Source: Paracoccaceae bacterium
Lineage (GTDB): Bacteria > Pseudomonadota > Alphaproteobacteria > Rhodobacterales > Rhodobacteraceae
Assembly (NCBI GenBank): GCA_902525995.1
Contig: CABZJG010000006.1
Location: 1-25,578 of the forward strand
Length of the DNA: 25,578 nt
Direction of reading: 5' to 3'
Position 1 is the stretch's first letter. The number at the start of each line of letters is the position of its first letter. The notes under the pieces were generated by a model. It made no database searches and was not told the origin of the DNA. It was given only the letters and a program-made list of their open reading frames with translations. Below, in pieces: positions 1-7,869 of this stretch. Position numbers and translations under genes: made by a program.

Positions 1-362
1 GTTAAATCGTCCAAATTCTTTGAGCTTACATGGTTGGATTGGCCCGAATCATTAGATTCATTTCCTTCACTACCATCATTGCTATCAAAGGCATTTGCTA
101 TTGAACTTGACGCATTTCCAAAACCATTTTGAATTGAATTACCAACGCTGCTGAAAAAATCATTAAAGGCATTCCCCTCATCCCCTTCATTTCCCTCGTT
201 GTTTTCATTCCCTTCATTGCCATTATTCCCCCAATTCCCGCTTGAAGAAGCAGAACCGCCACCACTAGACGATGAGCCACCTCCGCCTCCACCAAAGCTA
301 AACATTGAATCAAGATCGAACATCTCTTCTGCGACAAATGAGTTTACAGTACTATTTTTCAT
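1..362 (-). CDS. Gly/Asn/Ser/Glu-rich low-complexity protein, C-terminus beyond window
   Basis: I do not recognise this protein. The ATG at 362 is preceded by AGGAG nine bases upstream, and 120 codons are open to the left edge. The first 23 residues are ordinary (MKNSTVNSFVAEEMFDLDSM and a short aromatic tail). A run of six glycines and Ser/Gly tracts follow at residues 24-42, then a run of Gly-Asn-Glu units at about 45-63. Next come a more amphipathic Phe/Asn/Ser part (64-92) and another acidic Asn/Ser/Gly tail. There is no hydrophobic signal peptide and no cysteine in the visible part. It lies 32 bases after the lipoprotein gene and is probably the last gene seen of the same operon. The composition suggests a disordered or surface/secreted protein, but no function can be assigned. 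Confidence 0.7.
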   Translation of the reverse strand, partial: MKNSTVNSFVAEEMFDLDSMFSFGGGGGGSSSSGGGSASSSGNWGNNGNEGNENNEGNEGDEGNAFNDFFSSVGNSIQNGFGNASSSIANAFDSNDGSEGNESNDSGQSNHVSSKNLDDL

Positions 363-394
363 TTTCTGGATCTCCTATTAAATTTGACTTTTAT

Positions 395-997
395 TCAGTA
401 TTGCTTGGTGTATTCGGGTGAGAATTTGATATCGACATCGAAGTTCGTGCTCAAATCCATTACATTCACACAAGCTTCCACAAGTGTTGAAGTGATGAAT
501 TTCCCACCCTCTTCAAATTCGCGTAAACACAACTGATTGCTTTCATTAGCTCTAAACTTATAGACCTCTGAAGACCCAATTCGAACATAGCGATCTTGTC
601 GAGTATTGAACCTTGAACCCTCTATATCCATGACCGTTGAACAATTCGGCTTATATCTAAATTCTTCTTGCGATGCGACATATTGTAAAAGATGAATATA
701 TCGGTTCTCATATCTAACCTCATAATATTCGACCTCATCGCCATTATAGGCCAGTAAATCACCCCAAGCCGCTTCTTTGAGTGATGAAGGCGAACGGCGA
801 GGAACATTTCCTCTTTCTCCAGAAGAAAAATAGCGTTCAACCGTATCCGCAATTTCGCATTGATCCGAAATAACTTTAGAAGAAAAAAGGCCATAACGAT
901 ATTGGATAGGGTCATCTTTCGCACATCCAGATAGCGCTGTTGCGAGAGCGACAACAAATGCCGTCGATATACCAATTTTGCTCTGCTTAATCTTCAT
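395..997 (-). CDS. Putative lipoprotein, unknown function
   Basis: A 200-residue protein with a type II signal peptide: basic n-region (MKIKQSK), hydrophobic stretch, and lipobox LSGC with the acylated cysteine at residue 25. Four further cysteines in the mature part could form two disulfides. The remainder is polar and probably a small folded outer-membrane or periplasmic domain; I do not recognise the family. The start is supported by GGAGG six bases upstream of ATG, and the start overlaps the stop of the preceding gene (ATGA). The gene is visibly richer in A+T than the tra genes, suggesting a separate origin. As a lipoprotein at the end of a transfer operon it could serve in entry exclusion or cell contact, but that is only a positional guess. 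Confidence 0.75.
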   Translation of the reverse strand: MKIKQSKIGISTAFVVALATALSGCAKDDPIQYRYGLFSSKVISDQCEIADTVERYFSSGERGNVPRRSPSSLKEAAWGDLLAYNGDEVEYYEVRYENRYIHLLQYVASQEEFRYKPNCSTVMDIEGSRFNTRQDRYVRIGSSEVYKFRANESNQLCLREFEEGGKFITSTLVEACVNVMDLSTNFDVDIKFSPEYTKQY

Positions 998-1260
998 TTC
1001 TTCCTCCGGCCAATTTCGTAGCTTTGTTTGTGTTTTCCTTTTGTCTTCATGTTTTGGAAGATGTTGTCGTCTTCATCAAAGCCCGGTTGCATGTTCATTT
1101 GAACGGCTGTTACCTCAGCTGACAGAACCCGCAGGAGGCTTCGAGTATGATCTCTTTTATCACGGGTTTTGTTTAGCGCCTCAAGAGCTTTCGCTTCTTT
1201 CAAGTGGGCGCGCTTTTCTTCTTGGTGAAAGGCGCGCCAGTATTTGTTTTGATCCCTCAC
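994..1260 (-). CDS. Small basic, helical protein of unknown function
   Basis: An 88-residue protein, very rich in Lys, Arg, Glu and His, with no signal peptide or membrane segment. Residues 1-50 look like one long amphipathic helix or coiled coil, followed by a short acidic stretch and a strongly basic end (KTKGKHKQS and GRRKK). It starts with GTG, overlapping the stop of the gene before (GTGA), and its own stop overlaps the ATG of the lipoprotein gene. This tight coupling supports a real gene. The charge pattern would suit nucleic-acid binding or a partner of the relaxosome, but no family is recognised. Confidence 0.6.
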   Translation of the reverse strand: MRDQNKYWRAFHQEEKRAHLKEAKALEALNKTRDKRDHTRSLLRVLSAEVTAVQMNMQPGFDEDDNIFQNMKTKGKHKQSYEIGRRKK

Positions 1261-1856
1261 ATTTCGCGCTCAGGCTCGGCCGATACAAGCTTGGCTTTTT
1301 CCATAGGCAGCTCAGGTTCAGGTGTGACGGTGTGTTCTTTTGCGATTTCTTCCAAGCGGCGCTGCTCTTCTTTTTGCGCCATCTCATGAGCTGCCCGGAG
1401 CATTGAACCTGGCAGGGCTGTGTCATAGATGCCTGCGACAACCTCTCGCGCGGCAGCAATGAGTTCTTGCGCGCCTTTATCTTTTGGCGCAAGAGCAGCA
1501 ACCTGATTGCGTGTGCACATTATTTCTTGCGCCAATGCGCCAAAGCCTGTTGTGGTTTCTTTGATTGTAAGTAAGTGCGCTTCGTTGATATCCTTTACCC
1601 TGTTTTCCAGCGCCGTGAGCCTGTCCAGCACGTCTTGGAGCATGGCCACATTTGAAGAGGAAAGCTCGCGGTGCGAGTCCTCCGGCTCGATGTGTGTTGA
1701 AAATTTTTCAATGCAGTCTTGGAGAACGCTGTTTTTTGTTAAAAGCTCCGTAATTTTATCATCAAGAGATTGCGTTGGGGATTGGTCCAACCCGTCAATA
1801 AGCTCGTTCGCCACCGGGCCAAGTCGAACACGGGTGGCTTTTGTATTATTACTCAA
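1257..1856 (-). CDS. Putative relaxosome accessory protein (ribbon-helix-helix-like N-terminus, coiled coil)
   Basis: A 199-residue cytoplasmic protein without signal or membrane segments. The N-terminus (residues about 8-40) has the pattern of a ribbon-helix-helix DNA-binding fold: a short strand TRVRL, a helix (PVANELIDGL) and a second helix starting at a Ser (SLDDKITELLTKN). The middle, about 60-110, is a heptad-like helical stretch, and the end is Glu/Lys/Pro-rich. It starts at TTG, with AAGGA exactly eight bases upstream, and overlaps the traI stop (TTGA), so it should be translated with the relaxase. RHH proteins such as TraY of F and TrwA of R388 assist MobF relaxases at oriT. The RHH call here is by pattern only and needs a structure or profile check. 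Confidence 0.6.
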   Translation of the reverse strand: MSNNTKATRVRLGPVANELIDGLDQSPTQSLDDKITELLTKNSVLQDCIEKFSTHIEPEDSHRELSSSNVAMLQDVLDRLTALENRVKDINEAHLLTIKETTTGFGALAQEIMCTRNQVAALAPKDKGAQELIAAAREVVAGIYDTALPGSMLRAAHEMAQKEEQRRLEEIAKEHTVTPEPELPMEKAKLVSAEPEREM

Positions 1857-4800
1857 AGTTCAATTCCTTTCTGTTTCTGGTTTTCGATTTGCTGAATGAG
1901 GCTGTCGATCTCGCGGGTATCGCGCAGAGCGTCGGCCTCTTTTTTGAGGTCTATTGACTGGATGGCCTCTTTGATGGTTTCGCCGGCTTTATCCTTACTG
2001 ATTGCGCCAAGAAGCTCGTGGAGCTTTTCGCGTTGTGCGGGATCTTTAACAATCTCTTCGACGCTTTGGCGCATCACTTCCGCGCGCTCTTGTGGGTTTT
2101 TGGTCTCTTGGGCCTCAAGGGCACGTGCGAGGTTTTTCACAAGCGCCTCTTTAACGCCGGCATCTTCAGCGGTTGTTAAGAAGTCTCTCATGGCGCTGCT
2201 TGGATCATCTGCTCGGGTTACGCCTAGCAGGGCAGGGGCCGCGCCTGGCGCGCCCGGGGTTTGTTCAAAGCCCGGCAGCTTTGGAGCGCTCTCGTGGGCG
2301 CTCTGCATATCCTGCGATATGGCAAGAAACGCCCCGCGCATTTTAGGGGAGTTTTGAAACGCATGGACAGCGGTTTCCATCTCAACGCGCGTATTGGCGG
2401 TTTGCATTTTTAGCCTTGTGTCAAGCACGGCGGTCAGCGCATTGAGTTGCTCGCCCGTATTGCCCGCAATCTTATCGATGAGTTTTTCAGGATCGTTTGT
2501 GATGAGCGTAGCTTTTTCTTTGGCGCGCGAGATGTCCACATAAAAGGCTTTTAACGTGGCCAGTGGGGATCTGTAGTTCATCACGGCTATGATGTTTTCG
2601 GCCGTTTCGCCCTGAATACCGTGCGCAGTGGACGCATAGGTATGATCAAGGCCTCGGCCGCCAAGGGAGCTACGCTCAATTGTAATCTCTTTTATATCGT
2701 CTTTTGCCGCCTCAAGCTGCAACGTCACGCTGTCTTTTGTCACCCGGCTGACAGTGCCCACCATTCCGGTATGCACGCCTTGGGCCTTATCCATGATCCG
2801 TGTGGTGAGCCGCTCGCCAATTGAGATATTGCGCTCTGCGGTTTCATAGCCAACCAGCGATTGGGTTGCGCGCGATGCTTGGGACAGGCGCATGGCAAAG
2901 CGGGTAGATGTGCCGTGCTGGCGCAGTGTTAAGGTGTTATCGGGAAGATTGATGTCTTCAACTGTGTAAAGAGCATCCTTGATCAAGCCGGCGGTTTTAA
3001 AACTTTGAAGCGGCGAGACAATATCGCCTTTCTGATAACTTTGCGCATCCCCCTTTTCTGCTGGCGTGAAATTTAACGGATCAAGCCCTGCAATTTTGTG
3101 GTCTTCGATGGCAATGCGGCCCTGCGCTTGCAGCTCGCCGCGGATCGTCTGGTTGATCTCGCGCCGGTCCTCATTCGTCAGTGTGATCAACCGTGTATCC
3201 GCGCGCTCTTGCTCGGAAAGATTAATCCATACCTGCGCGGCCCGTGCGGCCGGTTGTTTATCCCCGATAAGATTTTGCCCGATTTTGGCAAAAGCATCCC
3301 TGACCTCGCCGCCAATAGTGGCATAAACAGCATCCCGCAGCTCTTCATTTCTCTGGCGAATGACATCATCCATAACAGCGGTCGGCATTTTGTTGATCTG
3401 CATCAGATCAAAAGGCGTACCCGCGCTGACAGAATCGAGCTGCTTGACATCGCCCACCAGCACAAGTTTGGCAGCGCCTGTGCGCTCCCCATAATCAAGA
3501 AGGGTCATCATATCCTTCGTGTTGATCATGGAGGCTTCATCAACGATCAAAATGGTATTACGGTTATCTATTTTTTCTGGATGATTGCGTTCTTGGGTGG
3601 TCTTGGATTGCAAGGTTCTAGCGCCGGGCAGAGATTTTTCCAGCTCGGACACTGCCTTGTGGGACGGCCCATAGACTGCAACCTCATAGCCGTTTTTTTC
3701 TGCGTACTGTTGCAGCTTTTCCAAGGCATATGTTTTACCGGTCCCCGCATAGCCCTGAATACCGACAATACGGTGGGTTTGTGACAGTCCCAGGCGTACA
3801 GCCGCCTTCTGGCCGGCGCTTAGATTGGTCTGCGCAAGAGAGCGATCCAAGACATCTTTTCCCGAGCGCACATAATTGCCCTCGGTTTTTGAGTTCAGCT
3901 TAATAGCGGGTTTATCGTTGCTGTCTTTCAGGGTGCTGACAATTCTGCGCTCCAGAGCCAACCCATCGCTGTCAGTCAGCAAGCGGCCAGACGGATGAGC
4001 CAGATAAAGGCGCTTTGAGGCTGTGAGGTTTTGAACTTCCCTTTCAAGGAGTGGGTAATTCATTTCCGAGCGGCCAAAGCGCATTGCAGCTTCTAGCAGA
4101 TCTGCTCTTTTATAGACCGCAGAGCGGTCTGACAGGTGCAAGATCGCGCTTTCTATTGCAGCGCGTGCATGGGATTGCATCTTATAATCCGGCGCTGCGC
4201 TGCCGTCATGGGCTGCTGTTTGCATCTTATCATCGGGTGAATGACGATCCTGGTACGCCTCTTTTTGGGGCGTTCGGGCAGAGGCGGTTGCCTCAAAATA
4301 ACTGGCGATGTCTTTTTCTGACACGCCGTAGCTTTTTGCCTCTTCGCGCCAGGCACTATATAGCGCGCCGCGATCAATCCCTTCTTGCTTTGCCGCGCGT
4401 GTTTTCAGGGCGGCGATTTGCTGGGTGGCGGCATGATCTTCAAGGCCGTTCTTTTCTTTGAACGCCTCTATTGCCGCACGGCGCTTGGAAAAGCCTTCGG
4501 CGATGTGTTCCGAAATACCTTCAATATTCACTTCACCGTATCTGCCACGATTTGTGGCAATGCCAGCGGCATTGACTTCGCGCTCAAATGCGTTGCGGTA
4601 AATTTCTGTAAGGAGCTTTTGGTTCTCAACAATAAGATCATTGTGTAGCGCCGTCCAATGTCCGTCTTTGCCTTGGGTCATATTGGCAATCACACAATGG
4701 GTATGCAGATGCGGATCCAGATCGCGCGATGTATCATGGCGAAACGATCTGCCAATCAGATCCACGCCCGTAATGGTTTGCATTTTACCATCCACTTGCA

Positions 4801-5308
4801 CGCGGGTTTGGGCAAAGTTCTTCTCTACGATTGCCAGAGTTGTCGCAACGGCTTTGTCATGGGCCTCGATAATCCTTTTGTCGCCATAAACAAGCGCGGC
4901 AACAGAGGCTGTTTTGGACGCATTCAGCGTCAAATCCAAACCTGGGCGATGGCGGCGCTCCCCGCCCACCTCATGGCCCATGCGCTTTGCACCGTCCGGT
5001 GTATAGCCGTCCATGATCTGCTCGAATTTTTCCGAGTTCGTTTGCCCAGCTGCACCGGCGCTGCCGGCGTCACGGGCGCTGCGCTTTTCTCGATCCGTGC
5101 CTTCAAGTTGCGCGGCCTCTTCAAAGCGCTCTACGGTCTGCTCGGCCGATTGCTCGCCCGCTTGCCCGTCAAGGCCATAGCGCTCTGCGGCCTTGCCAAA
5201 CCACTGCGCCGCTGCTTCCGCTTCGGCAGAGCCTGCCTCATAATAATTGTCGGTTTCGTAATATTTGCTGGCCACTGCGCCCGCAGAGACCGTTTTTAAA
5301 CTCAGCAT
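1853..5308 (-). CDS. traI: TraI: MobF conjugative relaxase-helicase
   Basis: A 1151-residue relaxase of the TrwC/TraI (MobF) family. It nicks oriT, binds the 5' end covalently through tyrosine, and unwinds the strand for transfer. The N-terminal tyrosine pairs are Y16/Y17 and Y22/Y23. The metal-binding histidines lie in the HDTSRD...HLHTH segment (H200, H202, H204). A RecD-like helicase follows: Walker A GYAGTGKT at 519-526, Walker B ILIVDEAS at 586-593, motif III GDVKQLDSVSAG at 619-630, and the terminal motifs TAHGIQGETAENI (894-906) and YVDISRAK (923-930). It is shorter than F TraI (1756) and near TrwC (966); the last 200 residues are helical and unassigned. About 40 extra, highly charged residues (48-90) sit between the first helix and the next core segment. 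ATG with AAGGG upstream; it follows traD after 12 bases. Confidence 0.97.
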   Translation of the reverse strand: MLSLKTVSAGAVASKYYETDNYYEAGSAEAEAAAQWFGKAAERYGLDGQAGEQSAEQTVERFEEAAQLEGTDREKRSARDAGSAGAAGQTNSEKFEQIMDGYTPDGAKRMGHEVGGERRHRPGLDLTLNASKTASVAALVYGDKRIIEAHDKAVATTLAIVEKNFAQTRVQVDGKMQTITGVDLIGRSFRHDTSRDLDPHLHTHCVIANMTQGKDGHWTALHNDLIVENQKLLTEIYRNAFEREVNAAGIATNRGRYGEVNIEGISEHIAEGFSKRRAAIEAFKEKNGLEDHAATQQIAALKTRAAKQEGIDRGALYSAWREEAKSYGVSEKDIASYFEATASARTPQKEAYQDRHSPDDKMQTAAHDGSAAPDYKMQSHARAAIESAILHLSDRSAVYKRADLLEAAMRFGRSEMNYPLLEREVQNLTASKRLYLAHPSGRLLTDSDGLALERRIVSTLKDSNDKPAIKLNSKTEGNYVRSGKDVLDRSLAQTNLSAGQKAAVRLGLSQTHRIVGIQGYAGTGKTYALEKLQQYAEKNGYEVAVYGPSHKAVSELEKSLPGARTLQSKTTQERNHPEKIDNRNTILIVDEASMINTKDMMTLLDYGERTGAAKLVLVGDVKQLDSVSAGTPFDLMQINKMPTAVMDDVIRQRNEELRDAVYATIGGEVRDAFAKIGQNLIGDKQPAARAAQVWINLSEQERADTRLITLTNEDRREINQTIRGELQAQGRIAIEDHKIAGLDPLNFTPAEKGDAQSYQKGDIVSPLQSFKTAGLIKDALYTVEDINLPDNTLTLRQHGTSTRFAMRLSQASRATQSLVGYETAERNISIGERLTTRIMDKAQGVHTGMVGTVSRVTKDSVTLQLEAAKDDIKEITIERSSLGGRGLDHTYASTAHGIQGETAENIIAVMNYRSPLATLKAFYVDISRAKEKATLITNDPEKLIDKIAGNTGEQLNALTAVLDTRLKMQTANTRVEMETAVHAFQNSPKMRGAFLAISQDMQSAHESAPKLPGFEQTPGAPGAAPALLGVTRADDPSSAMRDFLTTAEDAGVKEALVKNLARALEAQETKNPQERAEVMRQSVEEIVKDPAQREKLHELLGAISKDKAGETIKEAIQSIDLKKEADALRDTREIDSLIQQIENQKQKGIEL

Positions 5309-5320
5309 TACTCGCCCTTT

Positions 5321-7618
5321 CTATGCCAGCCAGTTCGTTATCGGTTTTTCTTTGTCTTTGAGCTGGCCGGGTTTGGTTTGCGCCCGGTTTTGAAGTGGCC
5401 GCCTTGTAGGACGGTCGATCTGTAGGGCCGGTTGGTCTAAAGACCTGTCTGTGCTGCCCTGATCTATCTGCACATCTTGCGGGGCGCGCTTGGGCGCTTT
5501 GGCCGCGCCATCTGGCCTTTGGGGATCCGATCTACGCTCGGCGGGATAGGGCAGAGGCCGTGCTGGCGCGCTCGTGCTGTTTACGGCCACTTCCAACGGC
5601 GGGGCCATGGAAATCTGGTCCGGCTCGTCGCCCTGCTGGCGGCATGTGGCAAAATGCGCCCACAGATATTCAAGATAGCTATCGGGCTGAAGGAGCGAAG
5701 CGGCCCGATCTTTATAGGCAGGGTATCGGGCCAGCCAGTCTTTAAATTCGCCTCGTTGCTTTTGTGCCGGCAAGCCCTCAAAGCGGGAGACAAACAGACC
5801 GCGCTCGCGGCGGGTTTTAATAATTTTGGTTAAATCAAATGTGCCTTTGCCAAAAAAATCACCGCTGTATTTGACAAAGGACGGCTGGGGATCGCGCCGC
5901 GCTGGCATAGGTTTAAACACAAGCAAGGCCGCCGGCGTATCATAGGCCATTTTGGCAAAGCATTTAAATTGCTCAAGCGTTTGAATTTGTCCTGCGGTAA
6001 CAATCGGGCGCTGTGTGCGCTTTCTCGCAATGCTCACCCCGTCGCGGGTGACATTGGCCCCGAAGGACATATTTTCCATGGCTTCTTCAACATCTTCCTC
6101 ACCCAAAGATTGAGAGGCGCGCTTTGCTGTGTCAAAGTCGGGCGTGTTAAATATAAAGCGGTTGTTGAGCGTGCCGGAGATGGTCTCGGCCCCATCACGG
6201 CCGTAAAGGTCCACCATCTGCGAATAGACCTGCCATCCCACCACAAAGGCACCGCCAAACTGGCGGATTTCCGCAAGGCTTTTGGGCAAAAAGGGCAGGC
6301 GGTTGAGGGTGGGGGCCTCATCCATAAAAAACCAAATTTTTGGATCACGCGAAGGCTCGCAGGTCATCAGCGCGGTGGCGGCCACTTCGAGCACAGTGGA
6401 GATGACATTGCGCGTGACCGCGCCATGCTCTGCATCGCCTGTTAAAAAGACAAATCCGGGGCCTTCTTGGTCTTTGACCCATGTGCGAATGGAAAACGGC
6501 TCGCCGTCATCGCGCAGAAATTCCAAAAAGCGCAGGGCGGTGATCATATTGGCGCGAATGGAGCCGGATGTTTTCCCCACATGCTCGCCAAAAAAATGTC
6601 CCCCCGGTGTTTTTGCAAGCAGCACTTCAAGCTCTTCATTGGGGATCGCCAGAATGGCCTCGCGCAGCATGGCGTTCGTCACCGCACTTCCATGCCTGTC
6701 AAAGAGCGTACGCGCGGCATATTCAAACACCAGCCGGGAGGCTTGCGCCCAAAACTTATCGTTGTTCGCGCCAGCGCTGTCCGGGATCATCACTTCGGCA
6801 ATATGGGCAAATGCAGAGACATCAAAGGCCTCAAAAAAGGGCGACCAGCAATGTGCGCGCGCATCAAAGGGGTTAATGATAATATCGCGCTGCGGATTAT
6901 AGTGATCTCGCACAAGCGTTCCCATGCGATCATAAATAATGGCGCGGCCACCATGCTCCTCAATGGTATTGAGCAGCTCATGCATGGCATTGGTTTTGCC
7001 GGTGCCGACGGTGCCAAAGAGCGCCGTTTGCGCCTCAACCGCATTGGGTGGAAAGGGAACCCCGCCAACGCTATAGCGCGGTGCTTTTTTATCTTTTGCG
7101 CCGGGAAACTCTTTGTGATAGCGCTTCCACTTGCGCAAGCTCCACTCTTTCAGCTGCTTTTGAGAAATCAGCTTTGCGCCGCGCACAAAGTTTTCTGATC
7201 GCATTTTTTTGCCCAAACGTAAAAACGCAAGCGCAAGCAAGACAAACACCGCGCCGGTTGGAATAAAGGCCCACCGTACAAAGCCTAAAATCATCCATGT
7301 ATAGCTCGCATAGATATGCTGAAGCTGCGGGTCTTGATAAACTTCTATTGCAGGGCGGTTGATAAAATTGCCGGCCGCATCGCGGTGGCGCACATCGCGC
7401 ATCTCGTCACCGCGCGAGATCACAAGATACTCCGACCAGCGCCACGAATAGGCTTGCCCAACCCCTTGCATATTGATCGGCGACAGATACAGCAGAACGC
7501 AAAACGCGATCACATAAGTTACAGCAGCGCCCCAAAGCCCATATCGGATCACCTGAATAAGCATCCGCGCCCAGTGCTGTGCGGTTTGTCCGCCGCGAAT
7601 AAATCCTGCCGGGCGCAT
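5321..7618 (-). CDS. traD: TraD: type IV coupling protein (VirD4/TraD ATPase)
   Basis: A 765-residue inner-membrane ATPase that links the relaxosome to the secretion channel and pumps DNA. Two N-terminal membrane segments (about 24-46 and 108-134) flank a periplasmic loop. The cytosolic RecA-like domain has Walker A GTVGTGKT at 202-209 and Walker B WFFMDE at 429-434, followed by the typical LPFLPKSLAEIRQFGG segment. The last roughly 100 residues are Pro/Arg/Asp-rich and probably disordered, as in other TraD tails that contact the relaxosome. Its length is close to F TraD (717). The ATG overlaps the stop of the 83-residue gene (TGATG). Its place immediately before traI matches their joint work. 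Confidence 0.96.
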   Translation of the reverse strand: MRPAGFIRGGQTAQHWARMLIQVIRYGLWGAAVTYVIAFCVLLYLSPINMQGVGQAYSWRWSEYLVISRGDEMRDVRHRDAAGNFINRPAIEVYQDPQLQHIYASYTWMILGFVRWAFIPTGAVFVLLALAFLRLGKKMRSENFVRGAKLISQKQLKEWSLRKWKRYHKEFPGAKDKKAPRYSVGGVPFPPNAVEAQTALFGTVGTGKTNAMHELLNTIEEHGGRAIIYDRMGTLVRDHYNPQRDIIINPFDARAHCWSPFFEAFDVSAFAHIAEVMIPDSAGANNDKFWAQASRLVFEYAARTLFDRHGSAVTNAMLREAILAIPNEELEVLLAKTPGGHFFGEHVGKTSGSIRANMITALRFLEFLRDDGEPFSIRTWVKDQEGPGFVFLTGDAEHGAVTRNVISTVLEVAATALMTCEPSRDPKIWFFMDEAPTLNRLPFLPKSLAEIRQFGGAFVVGWQVYSQMVDLYGRDGAETISGTLNNRFIFNTPDFDTAKRASQSLGEEDVEEAMENMSFGANVTRDGVSIARKRTQRPIVTAGQIQTLEQFKCFAKMAYDTPAALLVFKPMPARRDPQPSFVKYSGDFFGKGTFDLTKIIKTRRERGLFVSRFEGLPAQKQRGEFKDWLARYPAYKDRAASLLQPDSYLEYLWAHFATCRQQGDEPDQISMAPPLEVAVNSTSAPARPLPYPAERRSDPQRPDGAAKAPKRAPQDVQIDQGSTDRSLDQPALQIDRPTRRPLQNRAQTKPGQLKDKEKPITNWLA

Positions 7619-7869
7619 CAGGTCTTCGCCCCTTCAGCTTCGCACAGGCGTTTGAGGCGAGGCCAAACGGCCTCTGGTTCAAAACCGGCAGAGCGGCAGA
7701 CGGCTTTGAACGGGCCGGTTGGATAAGCCCCCACCCATGCAATGGCTTTCTTGCGGTGTAGAGAGTCTTTAGGCTCGCAGGTAAGATCATGCAGCGCCAT
7801 TGAAAGAACCGCGCACCATAGCGCGCGTTCAGCTTCGCAATGCTTTGGGCTTTTTATCATCATATTCAC
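7618..7869 (-). CDS. Small protein of unknown function
   Basis: An 83-residue soluble protein, not recognised. It has three cysteines, several Trp residues, and a helical, mildly basic C-terminus. It has no signal peptide. The longest frame starts at GTG, overlapping the DUF1173-like gene's stop (GTGA); two ATG codons at the third and fourth positions are possible alternative starts. Its stop overlaps the traD start by one base. Being locked between the DUF1173-like gene and traD suggests that it works with one of them. The coupled start and stop and its codon use are the main support for it. Confidence 0.65.
   Translation of the reverse strand: MNMMIKSPKHCEAERALWCAVLSMALHDLTCEPKDSLHRKKAIAWVGAYPTGPFKAVCRSAGFEPEAVWPRLKRLCEAEGAKT

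Noticed and set aside
98..337. A 79-codon Met-rich minus-strand frame
   Set aside because: It is a shadow of the Gly/Asn-rich gene that reads from the ATG at 362, which has a proper ribosome site.
3098..3784. A 228-codon plus-strand frame inside traI
   Set aside because: It lies fully within the helicase domain of traI, has no ribosome site that I can see, and its translation looks like the reverse of conserved motifs.
5309..5320. An oriT or relaxase-binding site next to traI
   Set aside because: Only 12 bases lie between traD and traI, and no inverted repeat or nic-like sequence was seen in any gap of the window.
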